Positions 17,573-25,756 are shown, counted from the stretch's first letter. The stretch is 64,000 bases of DNA from Brevundimonas sp. UBA4609 (GCA_002386585.1 DGIZ01000019.1:11347-75346), one strand, 5' to 3'. A program made the numbers and translations. The notes: a model not told the origin generated them from the letters alone.

Positions 17573-19567
17573 TTACAGTCGGGCCTTGGCGGCCTCGACC
17601 ACGGCCTCGGCGGTGATGCCGAACTCGCGGTAGAGGACTTCGGCCGGGGCCGAGGCGCCGAAGGACGACATGCCGACGAAGCCGCCGTCCTCGCCGATGA
17701 AGCGTTCCCAGCCCTGCTTGATCGCGGCCTCGACGGCGACGCGGACGGTGCCGCGGCCGACGACGGCGTCCTGATAGGCCTTGGGCTGCTGCTCGAACAG
17801 GGCGAAGCAGGGGACCGAGACCACGCGGGTCGGCACGCCTTCGGCCTCCAGCGTCTCGGCGGCCTTCAGGGCCAAGGCGACTTCGGTGCCGGTGCCGAAC
17901 AGGGTGACTTTCGCTGCGCCGTCAGCGGCCTTCAGCTCATAGGCGCCCTTCCTGGAGAGATTTTCGCCCGCGTCGGTCACGCGCACGGCCGGGGTCTTCT
18001 GGCGCGACAGGCACAGGGCGGTCGGCGTGGTCTTGTGCTGCAGGGCGATCTGCCAGCACTCCAGCGCCTCGACCGTGTCGGCGGGGCGCATGGTCAGCAG
18101 GTTCGGGATGGCGCGCAGGGCCGCCAGATGCTCGACCGGCTGGTGCGTCGGGCCGTCTTCGCCCAGGCCGATGCTGTCGTGCGTCAGGACGTGGATCGCG
18201 CGCACGCCCATCAGGGCGCCCAGACGGATCGCCGGACGGCTGTAGTCCGCGAACGCCATGAAGGTGCCGCCGTAGGGGATGACCCCGCCGTGCAGCGCCA
18301 GACCGTTCATCGCCGCGGCCATGCCGAACTCGCGGATGCCGTAGTTCAGGTAACGGCCGGCGTAGTCCGGCGCGTCCATGATCTGGGTGTTCTTGACGAA
18401 GGTGTTGTTCGAACCGGTCAGGTCGGCCGAGCCGCCGACCATTTCGGGGATGGCGTTGAACACCGTCTCCAGCGCCTCGCCCGAGGACTGGCGCGTGGCC
18501 AGGGCGGGCTTGTCGACGACCAGTTGCTTCAGCTTGGCGTCCAGCGCCTCGAAGGCGCCGGTGGGCAGGTCGCCCGCCATCGCGCGGGTGAAGTCGTCGC
18601 GCTGGGCGTGGTTCAGCAGGCGGGCTTCCCAGGCCTTGCGGGCCTTGCCGCCCTGCTTGCCGACCTTGGCCCAGGCGGTCTTGATCCCTTCCGGCAGTTC
18701 AAACGGCGCGAACGGCCAGTTCAGCGCCTGGCGGGTCGCCGCGATCTCGGTGGCGCCCAGGGCGGCGCCGTGGGTCTTGTGGCTGCCTTCCATGGTGGCG
18801 GCGCCCTTGCCGATCTTGGTCTTGCAGGCGATCAGCGTCGGCTTGTCCTGCTTGGTCGCCCAGGCCAGGGCCTTCTGGATCTGCTTGTAGTCGTGGCCGT
18901 CGATGGCCTTGACCGCCCAGCCCGAGGCCTTGAAGCGGGCCAGCTGGTCGGTGGCGTCCGACAGCGACACCTTGCCGTCGATGGTGATTTCGTTGTCGTC
19001 CCACAGGACGCACAGCTTGTTCAGCTTCAGGCGGCCGGCCAGGGCGATGGCTTCCTGCGACACGCCTTCCATCAGGCAGCCGTCGCCGGCGACGACCCAG
19101 GTGCGGTGATCGACCAGATCCTTGCCGAAGCGCGCCGCCAGATGGCGCTCCGCCAGGGCGAAGCCGACCGAGGTGGCCAGGCCCTGACCCAGCGGGCCCG
19201 TGGTCGTCTCGATCCCGGCCATGTGGCCGTATTCGGGGTGGCCGGCGGTCTTGAAGCCCCACTGGCGGAAGTTTTCCAGTTGTTCCCGGGTGGCGTCTTT
19301 GTAGCCCGTCAGGTGCAGCAGGCTGTAGATCAGCATCGAGCCGTGACCGGCCGACAGGATGAAGCGGTCGCGGTCGGCCCAGTCGGGACGGCTGGCGTCG
19401 AACTTCAGGAACTTCGAATAGAGGACGGTGGCGACGTCGGCCATGCCCATCGGCATGCCGGGGTGGCCGCTCTTGGCCTTTTCGACCGCATCCATGGACA
19501 GCACCCGGATGGCGTCGGCCATCTGTTTGGGCGAAGGCTTGGCGAATGCAGCTTGGGCGTCGGTCAC
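17573..19567 (-). CDS. tkt: Transketolase
   Basis: Thiamine-diphosphate enzyme of 664 residues that moves two-carbon units between sugar phosphates in the pentose phosphate (and Calvin) pathways. N-terminal 'DAVEKAKSGHPGMPMGMADV', the ThDP motif 'GDGCLMEGVSQEA' and 'DDNEITIDG', and the Pyr domain 'HDSIGLGEDGPTHQPVEH' are all present. It starts at GTG 19567, preceded by GAGGAAAGG. The open frame continues upstream but there it only shadows the divergent zauP gene. Confidence 0.96.
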   Translation of the reverse strand: MTDAQAAFAKPSPKQMADAIRVLSMDAVEKAKSGHPGMPMGMADVATVLYSKFLKFDASRPDWADRDRFILSAGHGSMLIYSLLHLTGYKDATREQLENFRQWGFKTAGHPEYGHMAGIETTTGPLGQGLATSVGFALAERHLAARFGKDLVDHRTWVVAGDGCLMEGVSQEAIALAGRLKLNKLCVLWDDNEITIDGKVSLSDATDQLARFKASGWAVKAIDGHDYKQIQKALAWATKQDKPTLIACKTKIGKGAATMEGSHKTHGAALGATEIAATRQALNWPFAPFELPEGIKTAWAKVGKQGGKARKAWEARLLNHAQRDDFTRAMAGDLPTGAFEALDAKLKQLVVDKPALATRQSSGEALETVFNAIPEMVGGSADLTGSNNTFVKNTQIMDAPDYAGRYLNYGIREFGMAAAMNGLALHGGVIPYGGTFMAFADYSRPAIRLGALMGVRAIHVLTHDSIGLGEDGPTHQPVEHLAALRAIPNLLTMRPADTVEALECWQIALQHKTTPTALCLSRQKTPAVRVTDAGENLSRKGAYELKAADGAAKVTLFGTGTEVALALKAAETLEAEGVPTRVVSVPCFALFEQQPKAYQDAVVGRGTVRVAVEAAIKQGWERFIGEDGGFVGMSSFGASAPAEVLYREFGITAEAVVEAAKARL

Positions 19568-19666
19568 GGCGAGACCTTTCCTCAGGAACAGGATAAAGCG
19601 GGGGCGGCGCCGCTTTACCCCGGCGCGCCGGCAGGTTCTACACGGAATCTGGAAGAAAGGACCCCC

Positions 19667-19957
19667 ATGGACGCCGTTACGGCTGCAAAGGCGCGGATTG
19701 ATCGAGCGTTGGCCGATCTGGAGCGCAAGGTGCTGGAGCTGAAGGCGAGGCCCGCCTCGGCGCCGCCGATCGCCGATGACGACCTGTTCGCGCCACGTCC
19801 CTCGAACGCGGCCGATCTGGCGCGCATCGCCGAGCTTGAAGAGGTCGGCCAGGAAACCGCCCAGGCCCTGGCCCTTGCGGCCGACGCCGTGCGCGAGGTG
19901 CTGGCGCAACAGCAGGCGGCCTCACAGCAGGCCGCTGGGCGAGAGGAGGCGAACTGA
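19667..19957 (+). CDS. zauP: ZapA-upstream coiled-coil protein (ZauP-like)
   Basis: A 96-residue, almost entirely helical protein with two coiled-coil stretches: 'AKARIDRALADLERKVLEL' and 'DLARIAELEEVGQETAQAL'. The stop overlaps the zapA start by one base (TGATG). In Caulobacter, the conserved gene just upstream of zapA encodes ZauP, which binds ZapA and helps focus the FtsZ ring. The assignment rests on size, coiled coil and position, not on a recognised motif. GGAAGAAAGG precedes the ATG. Confidence 0.75.
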   Translation: MDAVTAAKARIDRALADLERKVLELKARPASAPPIADDDLFAPRPSNAADLARIAELEEVGQETAQALALAADAVREVLAQQQAASQQAAGREEAN

Positions 19958-20298
19958 TGGCGACGGTGACGGTAGAGGTTCACGGCCGCCCCTATGCGGT
20001 GGGCTGCGCCGATGGTCAGGAGGCGCGGGTGCGCGACCTGGCGTCTCAGTTCAACGAGCGGGTGCAGGGCGTGGCCGATCAGGTCGGTCAGGTCGGGGAC
20101 GTGCGCCTGTTCCTGATGGCGGCTCTGATGCTGGCCGACGAGCTTGGAGAGGCGAAACGTCAGGCGGCGGTCCAGAACTCGGGCCGGGCCAAGGCGACGG
20201 CTGCGGCCGCCGTTGCGCCGGCCTCCGCCAGCGACGGCGTGGCCGAAGCCCTGAACGCCGTGGCCGCAAGGATCGAGAAGATCACTCAAACGATCTGA
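19957..20298 (+). CDS. zapA: Cell division protein ZapA
   Basis: A 113-residue ZapA-family protein. The N-terminal globular part 'VEVHGRPYAVGCADGQEARVRDLASQFNERV' is typical, followed by the helix 'RLFLMAALMLADELGEAK' and a C-terminal coiled coil. It binds FtsZ filaments and promotes Z-ring coherence. It is coupled to zauP, and the 6S RNA gene and fau follow, an order kept between gamma- and alphaproteobacteria. Confidence 0.93.
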   Translation: MATVTVEVHGRPYAVGCADGQEARVRDLASQFNERVQGVADQVGQVGDVRLFLMAALMLADELGEAKRQAAVQNSGRAKATAAAAVAPASASDGVAEALNAVAARIEKITQTI

Positions 20299-20307
20299 GC
20301 GCGGTTT

Positions 20308-20332
20308 CTCCCTCCCCATAAAGGGGAGGGAG
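20308..20332. terminator. Strong hairpin after zapA
   Basis: CTCCCTCCCC and GGGGAGGGAG make a perfect 10-bp stem around a 5-base loop, 9 bases after the zapA stop. No T-run follows, so it may act as a transcript end stabiliser rather than a classical terminator. Confidence 0.55.
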
Positions 20333-20346
20333 AGGGATGTTCGCCA

Positions 20347-20375
20347 TTGTTGAAACCCGCCCGAACGCCTATCTT
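20347..20375 (+). promoter_or_regulatory. Candidate housekeeping promoter of the 6S RNA gene
   Basis: TTGTTG at 20347-20352 and TATCTT at 20370-20375 are 17 bases apart, which fits a sigma-70-type promoter. It predicts a start near 20381-20383, at the first base of the putative 6S RNA stem. Confidence 0.5.
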
Positions 20376-20380
20376 GTGCG

Positions 20381-20548
20381 GCGGCGGGTCCTGCTGCGGC
20401 TCACGTCGAAGACAACATATCCTTCTGACCTTAATTCACTCATAGGGATCTGTCCCTGTCCGGGCTCGAGGGCCTGGGCATACGGAGCCCACCTGGCTAC
20501 CCAGGTCGAGAGGATTTAAACGCGCTTCACGGCTCACGCGGCGCCGCC
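20381..20548 (+). ncRNA. ssrS: 6S RNA
   Basis: No protein fits between zapA and fau, the conserved location of 6S RNA. The sequence can form a long interrupted hairpin: GC-rich ends near 20381 and 20548, ATCCT (20419-20423) against AGGAT (20511-20515), and GGGCTC (20462-20467) against GAGCCC (20485-20490). A side hairpin ACCTGG-CTAC-CCAGGT sits at 20491-20506. The large AT-rich bubble around 20424-20450 would mimic the open promoter bound by RNA polymerase. 6S RNA sequesters the sigma-70 holoenzyme. The ends are approximate (within about 10 bases). Confidence 0.8.
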
Positions 20549-20559
20549 AACCTCTTCTC

Positions 20560-20654
20560 TTTTGTGCGCTATCGCTCGCCGCGCGGCGGCTCGCTGTTTG
20601 AGCGCTATTTTTGTGCGCTATCGCTCGCGACGCGGTCGCTCACTGCTTGAGCGC
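20560..20654. repeat. Two tandem ~46-bp palindrome-bearing units (49-bp period) after 6S RNA
   Basis: Units at 20560-20605 and 20609-20654 both begin TTTTGTGCGCTATCGCTCGC and end TTGAGCGC, differing mainly in the centre (CCGCGCGGCGGC versus GACGCGGTCGC). Both centres stay self-complementary. A third truncated unit (TTTCGTGCGCTC) follows at about 20656. No gene is visible in this stretch. Confidence 0.85.
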
Positions 20655-20701
20655 GTTTCGTGCGCTCTGGGCGCGCATTTCTTCTTGCTTCTCCTCCCGC
20701 C

Positions 20702-20805
20702 GTCATCCTCGGGCTTGACCCGAGGATCGGGTTGGGCGACGCGCTCTGCTTGTCGGCGTTCAGCGCGCCGTTGGGCTGGATCCTCGGGTCAAGCTCGAGG
20801 ATGAC
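20702..20805. repeat. Palindromic intergenic repeat, 27-bp arms (copy 2)
   Basis: The left arm at 20702-20728 is identical to the copy 1 arm at 12929-12955. The right arm at 20779-20805 is its inverse with one change (AAGCTCGAGG). The 50-base spacer shares GCGACGCGCTC with copy 1. It ends about 30 bases before the fau start. Confidence 0.9.
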
Positions 20806-20834
20806 GGTGGAATTTGGCGAAGGGCCGAGCGGCG

Positions 20835-21380
20835 ATGACCCCCAAGCACGAACTTCGCGCCGCCATGCGCGCGCTTCGCAAGCGTCTGGCCGAGGCCGAC
20901 CCCGAGGCGGCCGAGCGCGCTGCAGGCCATGCCGACGCCCTTCCTCCCGGCGAGATCGTCGCCCTCTACCGCGCCATGGGATCGGAGCTGGATACGGATG
21001 CTCTCGCCAATATCCTGCATCAGGCGGGGCGTCGTCTGTGCCTGCCGGTGGTGCTGGAGCGCGACGCGGCCATGATCTTCCGCGCCTGGGCGCCGGGCGA
21101 GCCGCTGGAGCTGGACGCGGCCGGCTGCCCCGCGCCCCTGCCTCTCGGCGGGGTGGTGACGCCCGACCTGATCCTGACGCCCCTGCTGGCCTTCGACGCT
21201 CACGGCGGGCGGCTGGGGCAGGGCGGCGGCTATTACGACCGGACCTTCGCGGCCCTGCCCGACGCCCGGCGCATCGGCTTCGCCTATGCCGGACAGGCGG
21301 TCGAACGCCTGGATCTGGAGCCGCATGACATCCGTTTGCATGGCGTTCTGACCGAGACCGGCTATAGAGCCTTCCCATGA
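20835..21380 (+). CDS. fau: 5-formyltetrahydrofolate cyclo-ligase
   Basis: Protein of 181 residues of the YgfA/MTHFS family, which converts 5-formyl-THF to 5,10-methenyl-THF using ATP. N-terminal 'KHELRAAMRALRKRLAE' supplies the basic ATP-binding helix, and 'LTPLLAFDAHGGRLGQGGGYYDR' is the diagnostic glycine-rich motif. ATG 20835 is the only ATG before the conserved region; a TTG 21 bases upstream is less likely. It follows ssrS and zapA as in E. coli. Confidence 0.92.
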   Translation: MTPKHELRAAMRALRKRLAEADPEAAERAAGHADALPPGEIVALYRAMGSELDTDALANILHQAGRRLCLPVVLERDAAMIFRAWAPGEPLELDAAGCPAPLPLGGVVTPDLILTPLLAFDAHGGRLGQGGGYYDRTFAALPDARRIGFAYAGQAVERLDLEPHDIRLHGVLTETGYRAFP

Positions 21381-21390
21381 GGCTCCCCCA

Positions 21391-22212
21391 ATGAGACTGG
21401 CTTTTTTCGGTGACGTGGTCGGCAAGTCCGGGCGCGACGGACTTTCGGACCATCTTCCGGGGCTGAGGCGCGACCTCAGGCTCGATTTCGTGGTGGTCAA
21501 TGCAGAGAACGCCGCGGGCGGCTTCGGCATCACCGAGAACACGGCCAACGACATCTTCAACGCCGGGGCCGACGTCCTGACGCTGGGCAACCACAGCTGG
21601 GACCAACGCGAGGCCCTGACCTATATCGTGCGCGAGCCGCGCCTGATCCGGCCGGCCAACTATCCGCGCCTGATGGATGCGCCGGGACGCGGCGCCGACG
21701 TCTTCGTCACGCCGGACGGCCGCCGGGTGCTGGTCATCAACGTTCTGGGCCGCGTCCACATGGACCCGATGGACGACCCCTTCAGCGCCGTGGAGCGCGA
21801 GCTGGAGGCGGCGCCTCTGGGCGTCGTCGCCGACGCCGTCATCGTCGACATGCACGCCGAGACGACCAGCGAGAAGATGGGCATGGGCCACTTCTGCGAC
21901 GGCCGCGCCAGCCTGGTGGTCGGCACCCACACCCACGTCCCGACGGCGGACGCCCAGATCCTGCCCCACGGCACGGCCTATCAGACCGACGCGGGCGGCT
22001 GCTGCGACTATGACTCCGTCATCGGCAACGACAAGGAAGAGCCGCTGCGCCGCTTCACCACCCGTCTGTCCGGCGGGCGCTACACCCCGGCCAGCGGTCC
22101 GGCCACCATCTGCGGCGTCTTCGTCGAGACCGATGACCGCACGGGTCTGGCCAAGCGCGTCGAGCCCATCCGCGTCGGCGGGCGTCTCAGCCAGGCGATT
22201 CCGCAAATCTGA
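21391..22212 (+). CDS. YmdB-type metallophosphoesterase (TIGR00282)
   Basis: Protein of 273 residues. Metal ligands are visible in family order: 'LAFFGDVVGKSGRDGL', 'VVNAENAAGGFGIT', 'LTLGNHSWDQ', 'VDMHAETTSEKMGMGHF' and 'VVGTHTHVPTADAQILP'. Bacillus YmdB hydrolyses 2',3'-cyclic mononucleotides and affects biofilm and RNA decay. It lies 10 bases after fau and is probably cotranscribed. The biological role here is inferred. Confidence 0.92.
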   Translation: MRLAFFGDVVGKSGRDGLSDHLPGLRRDLRLDFVVVNAENAAGGFGITENTANDIFNAGADVLTLGNHSWDQREALTYIVREPRLIRPANYPRLMDAPGRGADVFVTPDGRRVLVINVLGRVHMDPMDDPFSAVERELEAAPLGVVADAVIVDMHAETTSEKMGMGHFCDGRASLVVGTHTHVPTADAQILPHGTAYQTDAGGCCDYDSVIGNDKEEPLRRFTTRLSGGRYTPASGPATICGVFVETDDRTGLAKRVEPIRVGGRLSQAIPQI

Positions 22213-22294
22213 AACCTGTCGAGGATTTAATCCTCCGGATCGCATCCGACTGATCCGTCGACGGCCTCATCCCTCAAAACGAGGATGAGATTTG

Positions 22295-23155
22295 ATGTTG
22301 AACAAGACCGCCGCCGTCGTCGGCCTGTGCCTTTCGCTGCTCGTCGCGCCCGCTCTGGCCGTCGCCCGGTCCGCGCCTGACGCCGTCCCCGAGCCGGTGC
22401 GGGTGATGATCGTCGGCAGCTACCATTTCGATAATCCGGGCCAGGATCTGAACAATGCGCGCATCGCGCCGGTGACGACGCCGGAGAAGCAGGCGCAGCT
22501 CGCCGCCATCTCGGAGCGTCTGGCGCGCTTCCAGCCCACGGCCGTGGCGGTGGAGCGTATCGCCGCCGATCCGGACACCTTGCTGGATCAAGTCTATCCT
22601 CGCTTCGATCCGGCCATGCTCGCCTCAAACCCCGATGAAAGGGTGCAGATCGGCTATCGACTGGCGTCGCGGTTGGGTTTGACGCGCGTCTACGCCATCG
22701 ACGAACAGTCGGACGACAAGGATTACTTTCCCTTCCAGCCGATCCTGGACTGGTGGGAGGCGCACGATCAGTCGGACGCCTTCGCTCGGCTCAACGCCCC
22801 GATCGCCAAAGCAACGGCCGGATTGGAGCGACGCCAGCACACGGACTCGATCGGCGACATCCTGGCCGACATGAACGACCCCAATGACGCGCTGAACGGA
22901 CCGGCGGGCCAGTCAACTTTCTACTACGGGGTGTTGAAGGTCGGCGACGGGCGCAGCCAGCCCGGCGCGGCCCTCAATGCGGGCTGGTACGAACGCAACG
23001 CCCGCATCTTCGCCAAGTTGGCTGCCGTGGCCCGCCCGGGGGACCGGATCGTCGTCGTCTATGGCGCGGGTCACAACTACTGGCTGCGTCATTTCGTGAC
23101 CATGACGCCGGGCTTCGTGCTGGAGGAAGCCAGCCCCTATCTGGCCGACGATTGA
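22295..23155 (+). CDS. Secreted DUF5694-family protein
   Basis: Protein of 286 residues with an N-terminal signal (MLNKTAAVVGLCLSLLVAPALA, cleavage near 22-24). The core resembles DUF5694, distantly TraB-like: 'VRVMIVGSYHFDNPGQD', 'FQPTAVAVERIAA', 'GLTRVYAIDEQSDDKDYFPF' and 'RIVVVYGAGHNYWLRHFV'. The conserved His/Glu/Asp positions suggest a metal-dependent hydrolase, but no activity is established. A TTG just before the ATG is possible but less likely. Its 3' end overlaps the P450 3' end by 19 bases, convergently. Confidence 0.8.
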   Translation: MLNKTAAVVGLCLSLLVAPALAVARSAPDAVPEPVRVMIVGSYHFDNPGQDLNNARIAPVTTPEKQAQLAAISERLARFQPTAVAVERIAADPDTLLDQVYPRFDPAMLASNPDERVQIGYRLASRLGLTRVYAIDEQSDDKDYFPFQPILDWWEAHDQSDAFARLNAPIAKATAGLERRQHTDSIGDILADMNDPNDALNGPAGQSTFYYGVLKVGDGRSQPGAALNAGWYERNARIFAKLAAVARPGDRIVVVYGAGHNYWLRHFVTMTPGFVLEEASPYLADD

Positions 23156-24537
23156 CGGTCGCGTCGCGCCCTGAGCCGCAGGCGTAACGTCCGCTGGCTG
23201 CGCAGGGTGACCTGATGGATGGGGCGGGGCTCGATCGGGGTGATGGCCTCGACCTCGGCGGCCTTCAGGATTTCGGCCAGGGCGATCACCGCCTCCTGCA
23301 TGGCGAAGGCGGCGCCGATGCAGATGCGCGGGCCGCCGCTGAAGGGCAGCCAGGCGTAGCGATCAATCGACTTGCGGTTCTCGGGCAGGAAGCGTTCGGG
23401 GCGGAAGGCGTCGGGCTCGTCCCACAACGTCTCATGCCTATGGATGACCCAGGGCGCGATCAGCACGCTCTGACCCGCCTTCACCTCATGGCCGCCGATC
23501 TCGTCGTCCTCCAGCGCCTGTCGGATCATGGCGGGGGCGGGCGGAAACAGACGCATGGCCTCCTCGATCACCGCACGGTGCCAGATCAGGTCGCGCACGC
23601 GCGCCGGACTGCGGTCCCAGCCGTCCGCCTCGGCCTTCAGTATGTCGGCCATGCGGCGGTCGCGGCTGATCAGGTGCAGGGTCCAGCCCAGGGTCCTGGC
23701 CGTCGTCTCATGTCCCGCCAGGATGAAGGTCAGGATGTTGGAGGCGACCTCATGGTCCGACAAGCCCGAACCGTCGCCTTCTTCATCCCGCGCGTTCAGA
23801 AGGGCGGTCAGCAGGTCGTCGGGGGCGTCGCCGTGGGTCAGGCGGGCGCGACGTCGCGCCACCAGGGCCGCCACCCGCTCCTCGAAGAAGCGCGCCGCCC
23901 CGCCTGAGGCCACGCGGCCCAGACGCGGGATCCAGTCGGGCGCCTTCAGCGCATCGAGCGGACTGATCCGCGCCCCGACCGACAGATACTGGTTCAAGGC
24001 CCTTTCAAACCCGGCGGCGTCGCCGTCCAGGTCGTCGGAGAACATGGTCGCCGACAGGATGTCGAAGGTCAGGCCGCTCATCTCGCTGTCGATGTTCAGC
24101 ACGCGCGCGCCGTGGTGCGGCAGGCGCCAGCCCTCGACCCGGCGGCGGCAGACCCCATCCATGATTTCCGCCATCCGGGCCGTGTAGGCCGGCGTGAAGA
24201 GCGGCGCCATGATGCGGCGTTGCCGCCGCCACTGCTCGCCCTCGGTCAGCAGCAGGCCGTCGGCCAGCATGGGCCCCAGCACCCGTCTTTGCAGGTCGCC
24301 TTTCACATAGTTGGCGGCGTTGTCGGTCAGGACATGACGTACGCCGGCCGGGTCGCTGACCACCAGCGACCGTCCCAGCGGCGACTGGCTGCTGATGTAG
24401 AGCTCCCTGAAGTGCGCCTCGCCCCAGATCTGCAGCGGGTCGCGCCAGCTCTGCCACAGGAAGGGCAGCAGGCTCATCCGCGCGGTCCGGCGCGGCGGCG
24501 TCCAGGGACGGAAGGTCGAGGCGGCGGCGTCTGTCAT
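23137..24537 (-). CDS. Cytochrome P450
   Basis: Haem monooxygenase of 466 residues, soluble by appearance. I-helix 'FILAGHETTARTLGW' carries the acidic-Thr oxygen-activation pair. The K-helix ExxR is 'IEEAMRLFPP', and the haem loop 'PFSGGPRICIGAAFAMQEA' holds the axial Cys. Overall it resembles CYP family members that act on fatty acids, terpenes or alkanes, but substrate cannot be told. No ferredoxin or reductase gene is adjacent. A palindromic operator candidate lies 34 bases upstream of the start. Confidence 0.93.
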   Translation of the reverse strand: MTDAAASTFRPWTPPRRTARMSLLPFLWQSWRDPLQIWGEAHFRELYISSQSPLGRSLVVSDPAGVRHVLTDNAANYVKGDLQRRVLGPMLADGLLLTEGEQWRRQRRIMAPLFTPAYTARMAEIMDGVCRRRVEGWRLPHHGARVLNIDSEMSGLTFDILSATMFSDDLDGDAAGFERALNQYLSVGARISPLDALKAPDWIPRLGRVASGGAARFFEERVAALVARRRARLTHGDAPDDLLTALLNARDEEGDGSGLSDHEVASNILTFILAGHETTARTLGWTLHLISRDRRMADILKAEADGWDRSPARVRDLIWHRAVIEEAMRLFPPAPAMIRQALEDDEIGGHEVKAGQSVLIAPWVIHRHETLWDEPDAFRPERFLPENRKSIDRYAWLPFSGGPRICIGAAFAMQEAVIALAEILKAAEVEAITPIEPRPIHQVTLRSQRTLRLRLRARRDRQSSAR

Positions 24538-24570
24538 GGAGCGCTCCTTCTCAGGTCGACTCCATATTTA

Positions 24571-24586
24571 TTGACTATAATGTCAA
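24571..24586. promoter_or_regulatory. Palindromic operator candidate upstream of the P450 gene
   Basis: TTGAC-TATAAT-GTCAA is a 5-bp inverted repeat in an unusually AT-rich island (about 24563-24592). On the minus strand TTGACA can also be read as a -35 element. The size and position suit a TetR- or MarR-type repressor site; no such regulator is adjacent. Confidence 0.45.
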
Positions 24587-24605
24587 AATGAAGGGGGCTT
24601 CGAGG

Positions 24606-25682
24606 CTATCCTGCCAAACGCCTGGCGCTGAGCAACCGTTCACGCAGGTCGTGGAGTTGCGTCGCGCGACGCTGGGGAGCGTGGGTCTGCAGGACATAGG
24701 TCTGTGCGGCCCGGGCCAGCGCCAGGCGTCGTTCAGGATCGCCGATGAGACCGTCCATCGCCGCAGCCAGTCCTTCGGCGGTCAGGTCGTCGACATAGAC
24801 GGCGTGCGGGCCGCTGGCTTCGCGCAGGCCCCCGCGTCCCGATGAGATCAGGGCCGCCCCCGCCGCATGGGCCTCCAGCGCGGTCAGGCCCAGGGGCTCG
24901 GCCCAGACCGAAGGCGTCAGGGCGATGGCCGCCCGTTGCATCACCGCCTGGACCTCGCCCAGCGGCGCGGACTTCAGCACCGATACGCGATCGCCGAACT
25001 GCTCCAACGGCGCGACGTGCGGCGCGGCCCAGGCGGCGTGCTTGTCCCAGTCGTTGAGCATCAGCACGGCGCGCCAGTCCGGATGGCGCTCCAGCACGGC
25101 GGGCAGGGCGGCGCAGATCAGGTGCACCCCCTTTTCCGGCATGGCGCGACCGGCGAAGGCGATCACAGGCTCACGGTTCTCGACCGGCGCCCGCCACAGA
25201 TCGACGCTGATCGGATTGGGAACCGCGAAGGCCTTCGGCTCCTGGCGCGGAAAGTCGTGCAGGAATTCCCGCCGCCCGGCCTCGCTGACGAAGACCAGGC
25301 CGTCCAACTGGCGAAAGCGCCGCTCGTAGCGCCAGCGATCAAGCGGGGTGCGTGGCGATTTCAGCGCATTGTGCCGATAGAGAACCCGCGTGGCGCGAGG
25401 AAACCGGCGGGCGATATGAAGGGCCTGCCGGAGCTGCTGATGGAATTCGATCACATCCGGCTGATAGTCGCTCAGCGCCTTTTCAAGCGCAGCCATCCGC
25501 TTCCTGTCGCTGGGCAGGCGGTGGGCCGGCAGGTCGCCGTGGTCGTCAGCGCCCTCGCAGCAGAAGATGCGGAGTTCCGCCTTCTGCGCGCCGCGAGCCA
25601 GGGTCCGCACGACCGTCTCCATGGAATTCGGCTGGGATGCGGAGAAGCGGCAACCGGAAGGCAGGACGACAGCGACTTTCAG
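24606..25682 (-). CDS. Glycosyltransferase family 4 protein, probable CTG start
   Basis: GT-B glycosyltransferase of 358 residues if started at CTG 25682. From there it reads (M)KVAVVLPSGCRFSASQPNS, a typical N-terminal first strand and loop. The first ATG (25622) would remove that strand. A stop lies further upstream and no ATG, GTG or TTG intervenes, so CTG is the best start. C-terminal GT4 features: 'VIAFAGRAMPEKGVHLI', 'SVWAEPLGLTALEAHAAGAALI' with the E-x7-E-type motif, and 'VYVDDLTAEGLA'. Donor and acceptor are unknown, probably a surface polysaccharide. Confidence 0.85.
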   Translation of the reverse strand: MKVAVVLPSGCRFSASQPNSMETVVRTLARGAQKAELRIFCCEGADDHGDLPAHRLPSDRKRMAALEKALSDYQPDVIEFHQQLRQALHIARRFPRATRVLYRHNALKSPRTPLDRWRYERRFRQLDGLVFVSEAGRREFLHDFPRQEPKAFAVPNPISVDLWRAPVENREPVIAFAGRAMPEKGVHLICAALPAVLERHPDWRAVLMLNDWDKHAAWAAPHVAPLEQFGDRVSVLKSAPLGEVQAVMQRAAIALTPSVWAEPLGLTALEAHAAGAALISSGRGGLREASGPHAVYVDDLTAEGLAAAMDGLIGDPERRLALARAAQTYVLQTHAPQRRATQLHDLRERLLSARRLAG

Positions 25683-25756
25683 CGGAGGGCTCCGTCGGGG
25701 CTTGGCTATGCCGAGCGCCCTACACCATCAACATGAACGGATGCTGACAATCCGCC

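Noticed and set aside
18035-19957. A 640-codon plus-strand open frame opposite tkt ending in the zauP frame
   Set aside because: Only the last 96 codons (from ATG 19667) form a plausible protein with an RBS; the rest is the shadow of tkt.
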